Assembly: GCA_964538515.1 (NCBI GenBank)
Contig: CAZIEW010000011.1
Coordinates: 23,095-87,094, forward strand
From: CALBZH01 sp964538515
Lineage (GTDB): Bacteria > Desulfobacterota > Syntrophobacteria > Syntrophobacterales > Syntrophobacteraceae
Direction: 5' to 3'
Length of the DNA stretch: 64,000 nucleotides
The translations under genes and the position numbers were made by a program. The notes beneath the pieces were generated by a model, which saw only the letters and a list, made by a program, of their open reading frames with translations, had not been told where the DNA came from and ran no database searches. Every line of letters begins with the position of its first letter. The stretch's first letter is position 1. Of this stretch, positions 1 to 8,967 are shown in pieces.

Positions 1-180
1 CGCACTGACGGGCGCGTCGATGAGCTCGCAGATGGTCTTGATATGCTGCTCGAACGCCTGTCTTGTGGCAATGCCTTCCTTGGCGACCAGGGAGGGGTTC
101 GTCGTTACCCCGTCCAAAATTCCCAGACTGTGCGCTTCCTTGATCTCGTTCAAATTTGCCGTGTCGATGAAAAATTTCAA
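1..180 (-). CDS. fsa: Transaldolase-family protein (fructose-6-phosphate aldolase type), 3' part cut by window edge
   Basis: The first 60 codons read M-K-F-F-I-D-T-A-N followed by D-G-V-T-T-N-P-S, the signature N-terminus of the short (about 215 residue) transaldolase/fructose-6-phosphate aldolase family, which cleaves or transfers dihydroxyacetone units through a Schiff-base lysine. That lysine lies in the missing part. The start is TTG, chosen because GGAGG sits a few bases upstream and the family begins M-K-F-F. It is the last visible gene of the minus-strand run. Transaldolase and F6P aldolase activities cannot be separated from this fragment. Confidence 0.85.
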   Translation of the reverse strand, partial: MKFFIDTANLNEIKEAHSLGILDGVTTNPSLVAKEGIATRQAFEQHIKTICELIDAPVSA

Positions 181-230
181 CCTGACCTCCCTGTTCTACG
201 TTACGATTTCCGCCCGGCAAGATTGAATCG

Positions 231-503
231 TCAATGATCCCGATGGCGGGCCAGGTAGCTATCCCGGCATTTCTCACTGCAAAAATGGAGTCTTTTCCCC
301 TGAAACGTCGCGATGACGCCGTGCTGCTTCAAAAAATAGGTGCCGCACTGGGGGTCTTGAATGAGCTCTGTACTCTGATCGCCCCCTGGCCCCCTTCGAC
401 CGTGCTCGGCCGAGAAATTGGACGGAAACAGCTTTCTCGCCAGAGACTTGAAGAGCTGGTAGGCAATGTATGCGACGAATCCATAGATGAGCAACCGAAT
501 CAT
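231..503 (-). CDS. Small membrane-anchored YHS-like protein (PP0621-like)
   Basis: A 90-residue protein. Residues 1-26 form one hydrophobic N-terminal segment (M-I-R-L-L-I-Y-G-F...). A basic, Gly-rich linker follows, then a C-terminal module with D-P-Q-C-G-T-Y-F and F-C-S-E-K-C, the Cys pattern of YHS/PP0621-like domains that may bind metal. The start ATG overlaps the stop of folK (ATGA), which argues for translational coupling; longer in-frame starts would lie inside folK. Function is unknown; it is probably attached to the inner membrane. Confidence 0.72.
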   Translation of the reverse strand: MIRLLIYGFVAYIAYQLFKSLARKLFPSNFSAEHGRRGPGGDQSTELIQDPQCGTYFLKQHGVIATFQGKRLHFCSEKCRDSYLARHRDH

Positions 504-997
504 GAGAGCACCATCGACTCCACTTCTTGCCCGGGCTCTTCGGAAAGCGCGGCGAGCAGCTGCCGCGCCGTCTTCCTCAAAACGGGATGAACCCAGTTCG
601 GGTGGACCTCGACGAGAGGGGCCAGCACGAAACGGCGCTCCTGCATCCGGGCGTGCGGCACAGTCAAATCCGGAAGTCGCACAACTCGGCTCCCATGTGC
701 CAGGAGATCCAGATCCAACGTTCTGGGGCCCCAACGGAGGGTGCGCGTTCTGCCGAAAGACTCCTCGACGGTGTGAAGCACATCCAGCAGCTCCGATGGA
801 CTCAGGGACGTCGTGCAGAGCAGAACGCCGTTCACGAACCACTCCTGATCAAGGTATCCCACCGGTGCTGTCCGATACAGAGACGAGACACGCACCACGG
901 TGATGGCCGGATGATCAGCCAACCACCGAATCGCTGCTCCGCACAGAGCGACGGAGTCTCCCAGGTTGCTCCCGAGCCCGATCAGAACCTCTTCCAT
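500..997 (-). CDS. folK: 2-amino-4-hydroxy-6-hydroxymethyldihydropteridine diphosphokinase
   Basis: HPPK transfers pyrophosphate from ATP to 6-hydroxymethyl-dihydropterin in folate synthesis. The 165-residue product has the family's N-terminal L-I-G-L-G-S-N-L-G-D and the signature W-G-P-R-T-L-D-L-D-L-L, followed by V-P-H-A-R-M-Q-E-R-R-F-V-L, at the usual length (about 160). The ATG encoding M-E-E-V-L-I-G was chosen over upstream codons because homologues start just before this strand. It lies 16 nt after dapL and overlaps the next gene by 4 nt. The pab genes near 53-56 kb supply the other folate branch. Confidence 0.93.
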   Translation of the reverse strand: MEEVLIGLGSNLGDSVALCGAAIRWLADHPAITVVRVSSLYRTAPVGYLDQEWFVNGVLLCTTSLSPSELLDVLHTVEESFGRTRTLRWGPRTLDLDLLAHGSRVVRLPDLTVPHARMQERRFVLAPLVEVHPNWVHPVLRKTARQLLAALSEEPGQEVESMVLS

Positions 998-1013
998 GGA
1001 TCCACGTCGCCCA

Positions 1014-2180
1014 CTAAAAAGTGAGCTTCTTGATGCGAGCGACGGCATCTGCCAGGCGCTCCTTGTCAACGGTCAAAGCAAACCGGACATACCCTTCGCC
1101 CGGAGGTCCGAATCCGCTGCCGGGTGTCGTGACGATCCCCGCCTCTCGAAGCAGCAGGGACGTGAAGTCTTTGGACGTAAAGCCCTGGGGGACCGGGCAC
1201 CACACGTAAAAGGTCGCCTTGGGCGCCTCGGGATTGAGTCCGACGCTCCGCAGGCCGTCGATGAGCACATCGCGCCTTTCCTGGTAAATCCGCTGCATCC
1301 GGCTGACGCAATCCTGGCTCGCTTCGAGCGCCGTAATGCCTGCTTCCTGAACGGCGTTGAAGGCGCCGGAATCGATGTTGCTCTTCACCTGGCCCAGAGC
1401 ACTCAGAACCGCGCTGTTGCCAACCACGAAGCCCAGCCTCCAGCCCGTCATGTTGTAGGTCTTCGACAGCGAATGGAACTCGATGGCCACGTCTTTGGCT
1501 TCCGGCAGCTCCAGGAAGCTCATGGGGCGATAGCCGTCGTATGCCATTTCGGTGTAAGCCGCATCATGGCAAACCACTACATCGAATTCCTTGGCAAATT
1601 CAAGCACTTTTTCGAAGAAGGACCGTTCCGCCGTCGCTCCCGTGGGATTGTTGGGGTAATTGATGAACATCATCTTGGCACGGCCGGCAACATCTCGGGG
1701 GATTGCGTCCAAGTCGGGGAGAAAATCGTTTTCACGAGTCAACGGCATAAAATAGGACTCCCCGCCTGCAAACATGGTCGCCACATCGTAGACCGGGTAG
1801 GCAGGAGTCGGTATCAGGGCAAGGTCTCCCGGGTTGATGCAGGCCAGAGGGAGATGAGCAATGCCTTCCTTGGATCCGATAAGCGTCAAGACCTCGCTGG
1901 CTGCATCCAGGTCCACGCCGAAACGTGTCTTGTACCAGCGAGCCACGCTGCCTCTGAAATCGTTCATGCCCGAATAGGAGGGGTACTGGTGGTTTTCGGG
2001 TTTTTCGGCCGCCTTCTGCATGCTTTCGATGATATGACTCGGCGTCGGCAGGTCGGGGTCCCCCACACCCAAATTGATGACGTCGACGCCCTTGGCGATG
2101 AGCTCGGCTTTGAGCCGATCGATCTCGGCAAACAGATAGGGTGGAAGTCGTTTGAGACGGTCCGCTTTGTCAAAAGGCAT
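1014..2180 (-). CDS. dapL: LL-diaminopimelate aminotransferase
   Basis: A 388-residue class I/II PLP aminotransferase. It starts with a segment typical of DapL (R-L-K-R-L-P-P-Y-L-F-A-E-I, then I-N-L-G-V-G-D-P-D-L-P) and carries the PLP lysine in S-L-S-K-T-Y-N-M-T-G-W-R. DapL converts tetrahydrodipicolinate directly to LL-diaminopimelate with glutamate, bypassing the succinylase or acetylase steps. It sits directly after dapB in a run with dapA, dapF and lysA, which supports this role over other aminotransferases. No dapD, dapC or dapE is present in the window. Confidence 0.93.
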   Translation of the reverse strand: MPFDKADRLKRLPPYLFAEIDRLKAELIAKGVDVINLGVGDPDLPTPSHIIESMQKAAEKPENHQYPSYSGMNDFRGSVARWYKTRFGVDLDAASEVLTLIGSKEGIAHLPLACINPGDLALIPTPAYPVYDVATMFAGGESYFMPLTRENDFLPDLDAIPRDVAGRAKMMFINYPNNPTGATAERSFFEKVLEFAKEFDVVVCHDAAYTEMAYDGYRPMSFLELPEAKDVAIEFHSLSKTYNMTGWRLGFVVGNSAVLSALGQVKSNIDSGAFNAVQEAGITALEASQDCVSRMQRIYQERRDVLIDGLRSVGLNPEAPKATFYVWCPVPQGFTSKDFTSLLLREAGIVTTPGSGFGPPGEGYVRFALTVDKERLADAVARIKKLTF

Positions 2181-2201
2181 GGAATCCTCCAGAGGTGAAA
2201 A

Positions 2202-3005
2202 TCATTTGATTCCCAAAACATGCTGCATGTCATACAGGCCGGGAGGCTGACGTATGATCCACGTGGCAGCCCGAATCGCCCCCCGCGCAAAGTTGTCACG
2301 GCTATGCGCCCGATGAGTGAGCTCGATTCGCTCCCCGAGGCTGCAAAACATCACGGTATGCTCGCCCACGATATCTCCGGCTCTCAGCGTCTGAACGCCG
2401 ATTTCTTTCGCCGTACGCTCGCCGATCAGTCCGTGTCGGGCATAGACCCCCACCTCGTCCAAATTGCGCTGCACGGCTTCCGCGGCCACCTGGGCCAGCT
2501 TGAGCGCCGTTCCGCTGGGAGCGTCCTTTTTGAATCGGTGGTGGGCTTCCACGATCTCGATGTCGTATCCTTCCCCAAGAAGTCGCGCCACATCGGCAAC
2601 GACCTTAAAAAGCACATTCACGCCCATGCTCATGTTCGGGGCGATCACGCAAGGCACGCGAGTGGCCAGCTCGCGAGCTTGAGCCAGTTGGTCCGTGGTG
2701 AAGCCCGTGGAGCCGATCACCATCGGCTTCCCGGCAGACGAGGCGAGCTTCAGGTGCTCCAGGGAAGCGGCCGCGAGCGTGAAATCGATGACCACATCCG
2801 CCTGGCCCAAGACGTCGGCCATCCCACCAGACACCTGAATGCCCGTGCGCGCGCCGCCGATGATCTCGGCGATCTCACAGCCCACTTTGGGGTGCTGAGG
2901 CTGCTCGAATCCTCCAGCGAGCTCGATGCCGTCCGATTCCCTGATGAGCTGAGCTATCCGGGAGCCCATCCTCCCCGCTATCCCCGCGATCGCCGCCCGT
3001 ACCAT
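2202..3005 (-). CDS. dapB: 4-hydroxy-tetrahydrodipicolinate reductase
   Basis: A 267-residue reductase that makes tetrahydrodipicolinate from the DapA product with NAD(P)H. The Rossmann motif G-I-A-G-R-M-G-S is near the N-terminus. The catalytic signature E-A-H-H-R-F-K-K-D-A-P-S-G-T-A sits around residues 150-165. Length is normal. It follows dapA after a gap of about 60 nt and precedes dapL, so the two enzymes that consume the DapA product are adjacent. Confidence 0.95.
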   Translation of the reverse strand: MVRAAIAGIAGRMGSRIAQLIRESDGIELAGGFEQPQHPKVGCEIAEIIGGARTGIQVSGGMADVLGQADVVIDFTLAAASLEHLKLASSAGKPMVIGSTGFTTDQLAQARELATRVPCVIAPNMSMGVNVLFKVVADVARLLGEGYDIEIVEAHHRFKKDAPSGTALKLAQVAAEAVQRNLDEVGVYARHGLIGERTAKEIGVQTLRAGDIVGEHTVMFCSLGERIELTHRAHSRDNFARGAIRAATWIIRQPPGLYDMQHVLGIK

Positions 3006-3064
3006 AAGATTCCTCCTCTTCCCGTGACGCCTGATTCAGGCGAGAATGTCGTTTCCCTCCGGCG

Positions 3065-3940
3065 CTACAGCAGGCCATACGCCTGCAGATCGCGTTTGAG
3101 CCTGTCGCGATTGGCGTCGCCCATTTGAACGAGCGGCAGCCGTACCTCGTCGCTCGGGATCTTCCCCATCATGGCAAGGGCCGCTTTCACGGGAGCCGGG
3201 TTGGTCTCGTAGAACAGGGCGTGGCACAGGGGCAGGACTCGATAGTAGAGCTTCTGCGCGTCGGCGAGCTTGCCGGCAAGAGCCAGGCTGCAAAGGTCGG
3301 CCATGTCCTTGGGAATGATATTGGACGTTACGGAGATCACGCCTTTGCCTCCAACGCACATGAGCGGGTACGTCAGGTAGTCCTCGCCCGAGAGCACGGT
3401 GAACGTTTCGCCGCACAAGGCAATGATGTCGGTGATCTGTTTCATGCTCCCGGAGGCTTCTTTGACGCCGACAATCGTGTCAATCTTGGCCAGGCGGGCC
3501 AAGGTGGCCGGCTCGATGTTGACGGCGGTGCGCCCCGGGATGTTGTAAACGATAATCGGGATGTCGACCGATCGGGCGACTTTCTCGTAATGGCGGTAGA
3601 GCCCTTCCTGGGTCGGCTTGTTGTAATAGGGCGCGATCATCAGAGCCCCGTCCGCTCCGGCGCTCTTGGCGTGCTTGGTGAGGACGATGGCTTCGTCGGT
3701 GTTGTTCGATCCGGACCCCGCCAGCACGGGAACCCGCTTGTTCACCTGTTCCACCGTAATGTCCACCACGCGCTCGTGCTCCTTGAAGGACAGAACGGGC
3801 GATTCTCCAGTCGTGCCGCAAGGGACGATGCCGTGTGTCCCGTTGGCGATCTGGAATTCGATGAGCTCCCGGAGCGTTGCTTCATCCACCTGTCCGTTTT
3901 TGAACGGAGTCACAATTGCCACATAAGCGCCTTGAAACAT
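3065..3940 (-). CDS. dapA: 4-hydroxy-tetrahydrodipicolinate synthase
   Basis: A 291-residue class I aldolase that condenses pyruvate and aspartate semialdehyde. It begins F-Q-G-A-Y-V-A-I-V-T-P-F and has G-T-T-G-E-S-P, the Y-Y-N-K-P loop and the Schiff-base lysine in V-G-V-K-E-A-S-G-S. The length equals the family norm. It starts 10 nt after dapF in the same direction, so these genes are very likely one transcript. Confidence 0.95.
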   Translation of the reverse strand: MFQGAYVAIVTPFKNGQVDEATLRELIEFQIANGTHGIVPCGTTGESPVLSFKEHERVVDITVEQVNKRVPVLAGSGSNNTDEAIVLTKHAKSAGADGALMIAPYYNKPTQEGLYRHYEKVARSVDIPIIVYNIPGRTAVNIEPATLARLAKIDTIVGVKEASGSMKQITDIIALCGETFTVLSGEDYLTYPLMCVGGKGVISVTSNIIPKDMADLCSLALAGKLADAQKLYYRVLPLCHALFYETNPAPVKAALAMMGKIPSDEVRLPLVQMGDANRDRLKRDLQAYGLL

Positions 3941-3950
3941 GATTCCCTCC

Positions 3951-4829
3951 CTATCTCGTCAAGGTTTCGTCCCAGAGCTCGCCTTCGTAGACCACCTTGG
4001 CATCACCCTCCAGATAGACCTCGCTGAACGGCTCTTTTTTCTCCCCGTCGTTTTGCTGAAAATAGATCGTGAGGATCTCCCCGCTTCGTGTGACCACTTC
4101 CACCGGGGAAGCTGCCAACCCCCTGGAAGCTGCCACAAGGGCCGAAGCGATGGACCCCGTGCCGCACGCCAGGGTCTCGTCTTCGACTCCGCGCTCATAG
4201 GTGCGAATGAGCAGACGATGGTCATCTTGAACGGCGATGAAATTGACATTGGTGCCGGCGGGCTGAAACCGGGGATGGTGTCGTAGCGCTCTCCCCCAGG
4301 AAAAGACCTCAGCATGCTCAAGGTCCGACGCGTCCGCTGCGAGCCACACCACGTGCGGGACCCCCGTGTTGATGAAGTGGAGCCGAAAAGAGCGGTCGGC
4401 CGCCTCCACTTCCAGGTCGGTTTCGAAACCGTGTGGCGGCGTCATGCGAATTTTGACTCGCTCCCCTTTGATCGTTGCTTCGATGATCCCCGCCAGGGTT
4501 CTGAAGGCCATGCTCTCCGTTGTGACGATCTTGTGGATGTGGGCAAAGCGGGCGGCACACCGCGCGCCATTGCCGCACATTTCCGCCGCGCTCCCGTCCG
4601 CGTTGAAAAAGCTCCACCTGAAGTCAACGTCTGGGTCGCTCTCAATAAAGATGATTCCATCGGAGCCGACGGAAAGCTTCCTGCGGCAGGCCATCCGGGC
4701 CAGCATTGGGTAGCGCTCAGGACCGATGTGCTGATCGCGGTTGTCCATGATGATGAAGTCGTTCCCGCTCCCTGTCATTTTCGTAAAGCGGAAACGCTCT
4801 CCTGATGTCGCCATGCGGCCATCCCTCAT
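3951..4829 (-). CDS. dapF: Diaminopimelate epimerase
   Basis: A PLP-independent epimerase that converts LL- to meso-diaminopimelate. Both active-site cysteines are visible: the first in M-C-G-N-G-A-R-C and the second in A-C-G-T-G-S. The N-terminal F-T-K-M-T-G-S-G-N-D-F is diagnostic. The annotated start overlaps the lysA stop (ATGA), giving 292 residues. A second ATG five codons in (M-A-T-S-G) is an alternative, which would make it slightly shorter and closer to many homologues. Confidence 0.94.
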   Translation of the reverse strand: MRDGRMATSGERFRFTKMTGSGNDFIIMDNRDQHIGPERYPMLARMACRRKLSVGSDGIIFIESDPDVDFRWSFFNADGSAAEMCGNGARCAARFAHIHKIVTTESMAFRTLAGIIEATIKGERVKIRMTPPHGFETDLEVEAADRSFRLHFINTGVPHVVWLAADASDLEHAEVFSWGRALRHHPRFQPAGTNVNFIAVQDDHRLLIRTYERGVEDETLACGTGSIASALVAASRGLAASPVEVVTRSGEILTIYFQQNDGEKKEPFSEVYLEGDAKVVYEGELWDETLTR

Positions 4830-6082
4830 GAGTCGGTTTCGGGGATCAGCTCGCCCCGAGTCAGGTCTTCATAGGTCTCGCGCTTTCGGACAATCGTGAA
4901 CCGGTCCTCTTTGACCAGAACCTCCGCGACTCGGGGGCGCGAGTTGTAATTCGAAGACATGGTGAACCCGTATGCGCCGGCACTCATGACCGCAAGCAGG
5001 TCACCCTGCTGCACCATGGGAAGACCCCGGTCCCGAGCCAGAAAATCCCCCGATTCGCAAATGGGGCCGACCACGTCGACGACCTGCGTCTCACGACCGT
5101 ACTTCGTGACAGGCAGGATCTGGTGATACGATCCGTACAGACTCGGGCGGAGGAGGTCGTTCATCCCGCTGTCCACGATGACAAAATCCTTGCTGGGAGT
5201 CCGCTTGGTATAAAGCACCTTCGTCAGGAGCACGCCCGCGTTGCCGACGATAACGCGGCCCGGCTCGAAAATCAACGTGCAGGGCAACCCCTTGAGCTCA
5301 TGGAGGATGGCTTGAGCGTACTCGTGGGGATGCGGCGGGGCTTCCTGATCGTAGACGATCCCGAGACCTCCACCGAGATCCAGGTACTGGATGGGAATAC
5401 CCAGGGATTCGAGGTTGGAGATAAGAAGCCTGAGCCTCTTCAGAGCGTCGACAAACGGTGAGATGTCTGTGAGCTGGCTTCCGATGTGGCAGCTGACCCC
5501 CTGGACGTCCACGTGCTCCATGCTGCGGGCCTGCTGATAGGACTTCACCGCGTTGTCGATGTCGACGCCGAACTTGTTCTTCTTCAACCCCGTGGAGATG
5601 TACGGATGCGTCTTGGGATCGACGTCAGGATTCACGCGAAGGGCGATCCGAGCCCGTCGTCCCAGCGCCGCCGCCCGCGCATCGATCGCCTCGAGCTCTT
5701 GAGTTGACTCGATGTTGAACATCAGGATGTTTTCACCCAGGGCGTAATCGATTTCCTCTCGAGTCTTACCAACGCCCGAGTAGACGATGCGGTCAGCTGG
5801 CACGCCCGCTTTCCTCGCCCGGTACAGCTCCCCTCCCGAAACAATGTCGACGCCTCCACCCAGTGAGCCAAACAGGTTGAGCAGAGCCAGGTTCGAGTTT
5901 GCTTTGGCGGCAAAGCAGGTCAGGTGCGGCACAGTCGTGAAGGCGGAATCGAAGACCGTGAAGTGATGCTTTAACGTTGCATGGCTGTACACGTAGCAGG
6001 GAGTGCCAACCTGGTCGGCCAGACTGCGCAGGGAAATCTTCTCACAGTGCAGTTCGTCGTTTTCGTAGCGGAAATAGTGCAT
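4826..6082 (-). CDS. lysA: Diaminopimelate decarboxylase
   Basis: A 418-residue fold-III PLP decarboxylase, the final step from meso-diaminopimelate to lysine. Visible motifs are the PLP lysine in F-A-A-K-A-N, the H-I-G-S-Q-L segment, G-G-G-L-G-I, E-P-G-R near residue 270, and the C-terminal catalytic region around G-P-I-C-E-S-G-D. It is the first of the lysine genes and overlaps dapF by 4 nt. The N-terminus (M-H-Y-F-R-Y-E-N-D-E-L) is a common start for this family. Confidence 0.95.
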   Translation of the reverse strand: MHYFRYENDELHCEKISLRSLADQVGTPCYVYSHATLKHHFTVFDSAFTTVPHLTCFAAKANSNLALLNLFGSLGGGVDIVSGGELYRARKAGVPADRIVYSGVGKTREEIDYALGENILMFNIESTQELEAIDARAAALGRRARIALRVNPDVDPKTHPYISTGLKKNKFGVDIDNAVKSYQQARSMEHVDVQGVSCHIGSQLTDISPFVDALKRLRLLISNLESLGIPIQYLDLGGGLGIVYDQEAPPHPHEYAQAILHELKGLPCTLIFEPGRVIVGNAGVLLTKVLYTKRTPSKDFVIVDSGMNDLLRPSLYGSYHQILPVTKYGRETQVVDVVGPICESGDFLARDRGLPMVQQGDLLAVMSAGAYGFTMSSNYNSRPRVAEVLVKEDRFTIVRKRETYEDLTRGELIPETDS

Positions 6083-6184
6083 GGCGTTGTTTCTCCAGCG
6101 TAGACGGTCAAATCGGAAGCTCCCGGGGTGATCGGGCTCGCCCGCTGCTCACCCGGATGACCTGTCGGAATTGCAGCCTCCCGA

Positions 6185-7285
6185 TCATTCGATCATGAGG
6201 CTTCGGATCTCGACCCACTTCGAGAGGAGACCTTCTTTCTGATCAGGCTCGGGATTGACGGCCGAAACGGCATAGGAGTAAAGCACGTTTTGCTTCACGG
6301 ACCGGTCAAAGTAAGGCGCCTTTTGGATCGGCGCGTCCGTCAACCGGGTGATGTCCTTTCCTTCTTTCCGGTATACATGATAGCCCGCATTCTTGCCGTC
6401 GCTCTCCGTCCACTGCACCTCGATCCCTCCTTTGCCGGGGATCGCCCAAACCGACTTGGGCGGCGGCGGCGGCACGGACCCGGGGGCTTGAGCGTGAGCA
6501 AACAAAGCAGACTCTCCGCTCACTGAGATTCCTTCGAGCACGATCATGGGAGTGACCCGATACTCGTACGTGAGATTGGAGGCAATCGATTTATCCAGAA
6601 AGTTGCTTGCTTTGATCGGGACCGTCGAGAGCTTCTCCCACTGCCCGTTCGGCGGGCGGCGCTCGATGGCATACTGAATCTCCCCCTGGAGCGGCTGCCC
6701 TTCGACATCCTTGGTGGGGGACTTCCATTGGAGCATGATTCCCTGGGCCGTGGTGCTCACCTGCAGATCTCTGAGCGGTGCCGGGGCAGGGAGTACCTTC
6801 ACTGTGACCGGCTTCGAGCGAGAAAGCTCGCGCTGCTTCTTTCCGAACAACGCCACGGAGTAGCGGTAGGCTCGATTCTTGGCCGCTTTCGTGTCGAGCC
6901 AAACCACGTTGCTGCCGTCGATGCGGGCAGGTTGGGGCGCTGAAAGCTCGATCCGCAGGTCTTCCTCCTGTCTGAGCGGTGGGCATTCGGAGCAGCCCCG
7001 GTCCCCCCAGTTGATCTCTGATTTGTACACCATGAAGTGGTGCAGATCGCGCTTCTCTCCCCCTCGGATGTCTTCCGGGATGGACCAGGTGAGCTCAACG
7101 CCCTTGGAGGTGACTTTCGCTTGAAGATCTTTGAGATCAGGTTTGACGAGCTGTGACAGGGGGCGTGGGTAGAGCTTTTTGCCGCAGCCCACCAAAACGG
7201 TCGTCGTGATAGGAAGCAGTAAAACAAGAGCCATGGCATTTCGAAGAAGGGACAGCCATCTCGATCTCTGTACGCCACGTTTCAT
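6185..7285 (-). CDS. Fibronectin type III-like lipoprotein
   Basis: A 366-residue protein with a lipoprotein signal peptide: a basic start, a hydrophobic stretch (M-A-L-V-L-L-L-P-I) and the lipobox L-V-G-C at about residue 33. The rest looks like three consecutive Fn3-like beta domains, with recurring patterns such as L-E-W or L-Q-W-K-S-P and Y-R-Y-S-V-A and Y-E-Y-R-V-T. It is probably anchored to a membrane leaflet and may bind envelope components. It lies inside the arg/lys run, between argH and lysA, with no obvious metabolic reason. No specific function can be assigned. Confidence 0.75.
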   Translation of the reverse strand: MKRGVQRSRWLSLLRNAMALVLLLPITTTVLVGCGKKLYPRPLSQLVKPDLKDLQAKVTSKGVELTWSIPEDIRGGEKRDLHHFMVYKSEINWGDRGCSECPPLRQEEDLRIELSAPQPARIDGSNVVWLDTKAAKNRAYRYSVALFGKKQRELSRSKPVTVKVLPAPAPLRDLQVSTTAQGIMLQWKSPTKDVEGQPLQGEIQYAIERRPPNGQWEKLSTVPIKASNFLDKSIASNLTYEYRVTPMIVLEGISVSGESALFAHAQAPGSVPPPPPKSVWAIPGKGGIEVQWTESDGKNAGYHVYRKEGKDITRLTDAPIQKAPYFDRSVKQNVLYSYAVSAVNPEPDQKEGLLSKWVEIRSLMIE

Positions 7286-7483
7286 TATGGGGATCCTCCG
7301 GAGCTCCCAACCCGATTGAAGCCTTGCCTCGCGCGGGTCGAGCGGTAAGAGGGTGTCAAGGTCCGTTTGGGCGCTCTCGGCACAGGTTGTGCCCGGTAAG
7401 GTCGGGCAGTCCGATGCGACAAGCCGCGGAAGTCAATCCAATCACTTGGAGCCCAACCCCTAGAGTCTTCTATTTGCCATCGC

Positions 7484-8887
7484 TCACGAGCCTTGGAGGG
7501 AGGCCCGCTTCTTCTCCAGCTCCTCTTGCGCACGAGAAACGGCCTCCTGGACACGCACGGTCGCCGTTCCTCCTTGGGACTTCCTCTGGTTGACGGCACT
7601 CTTAACGTCGAGCAGGTCGAAGAGATCCGTCTCGAATGCCTTGGATGCGTTCTTGTATTCCTCGAGCGTGCAATCCCTGAAGTCCTTCTTCTGAAGAACG
7701 CAAAGCTGAACGATCTGTCCCACGGCATGATGGGCCTTGCGAAAGGGGATTCCCTTGCGAACCAGGTAGTCCGCAAGCTCCGTGGCCAGAATGAATCCTT
7801 CACGGGCAGCCTGATCCATCCGCGATTCCTTGAATTGAATCTCGGGCAGGAGCCGGGCGAGAAGGCGAAGCGTGCTCAGGATCGTGTCAACCGTGTCAAA
7901 CACGGGCTCCTTGTCTTCCTGCAGATCACGGTTGTAGGCAAGCGGGAGAGCCTTGCACAGCGTCAGCAGCGTCATGAGGTTGCCGAAGACGCGAGCGCTC
8001 TTGCCGCGCATCAGCTCGGGAACATCCGGATTTTTCTTCTGCGGCATGATGCTCGATCCCGTGCAAAAAGCATCGCTGATTTCAATGAAGGCAAATTCGG
8101 ACGTAGACCACAAGATCAGCTCTTCAGCGAGCCGGCTGACGTGCATCATGGTGATGGCGGCGGCGGCATTGAATTCGATCAGGTAATCCCGATCGCTCAC
8201 GGCGTCCATGCTGTTGCGCGTCACCCGCGCAAATTTCAGGTGGCGAGCGGTCAGATCCATGTCGATCGGAAAGGATGTTCCCGCAAGGGCGGCGCTGCCC
8301 AGCGGCAGCACATTCGTCCGTTTGAGGCAATCCTCGAATCGCTCTTCGTCCCGCGCAAACATCTCGAAGTAGGCCATGAGGTGGTGAGACAAGAGCACCG
8401 GCTGGGCATGCTGCAGATGCGTGAAGCCCGGCATGACAAATCCGAGCGTTGCCCGAGCCACTGTGAGCAGGGCCTCTTCGACATCCATCAGGAGAGCCCG
8501 GCATTGCTCGATCACGTCGCGCATGTAGAGCCGCATGTCCAAGCAGATCTGGTCGTTACGGCTCCGAGCCGTATGGAGCTTTCCGCCCACCTCGCCGATC
8601 TTTTGGATCAATCGCTGCTCGACAGCCATGTGGATGTCTTCCTGAGAGGCATCCATCGGCAGCTCACCCCGCTCAATCTCCCTCAGGATCTCTCCCAGTC
8701 CTTCCACAATTCGATTGGCATCGTCATGGGAAATGATCTGGCATTCGGCCAGCATGCGGCAATGGGCAATACTTCCTTCGATGTCGAAGCGGAACAGGCG
8801 GGAATCGAAATGGATGGAGGCCGTATAGTCCTCCACCTGTCGGTTCGTGGGCTGCTCGAAACGACCTTGCCAGGGCTTGTCAGCCAT
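7484..8887 (-). CDS. argH: Argininosuccinate lyase
   Basis: A 467-residue member of the fumarase/aspartase superfamily that splits argininosuccinate into arginine and fumarate. The superfamily signature G-S-S-I-M-P-Q-K-K-N-P-D is present near residue 280. Family markers include T-A-R-S-R-N-D-Q and G-F-T-H-L-Q-H-A-Q-P. Length is normal. It is the last arginine gene of the run, after argG. About 200 bp without a recognisable gene separate its stop from the lipoprotein start, so a break in transcription is possible there. Confidence 0.96.
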   Translation of the reverse strand: MADKPWQGRFEQPTNRQVEDYTASIHFDSRLFRFDIEGSIAHCRMLAECQIISHDDANRIVEGLGEILREIERGELPMDASQEDIHMAVEQRLIQKIGEVGGKLHTARSRNDQICLDMRLYMRDVIEQCRALLMDVEEALLTVARATLGFVMPGFTHLQHAQPVLLSHHLMAYFEMFARDEERFEDCLKRTNVLPLGSAALAGTSFPIDMDLTARHLKFARVTRNSMDAVSDRDYLIEFNAAAAITMMHVSRLAEELILWSTSEFAFIEISDAFCTGSSIMPQKKNPDVPELMRGKSARVFGNLMTLLTLCKALPLAYNRDLQEDKEPVFDTVDTILSTLRLLARLLPEIQFKESRMDQAAREGFILATELADYLVRKGIPFRKAHHAVGQIVQLCVLQKKDFRDCTLEEYKNASKAFETDLFDLLDVKSAVNQRKSQGGTATVRVQEAVSRAQEELEKKRASLQGS

Positions 8888-8967
8888 AAAGATCCATTCC
8901 CTTCACAGTTTACCTTTCGTGCCCCAACCGGCGACCCTGGCATCACATGAGGGCCTCCGCGGGTGCG

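Noticed and set aside
966..2198. Long plus-strand open frame opposite dapL
   Set aside because: It mirrors dapL and has no homology; GC-rich antisense frames stay open by chance. The same holds for the long frames opposite argG (8947-10803), argB-hslU (12326-14206), carB (30738-32411), carA and pfk.
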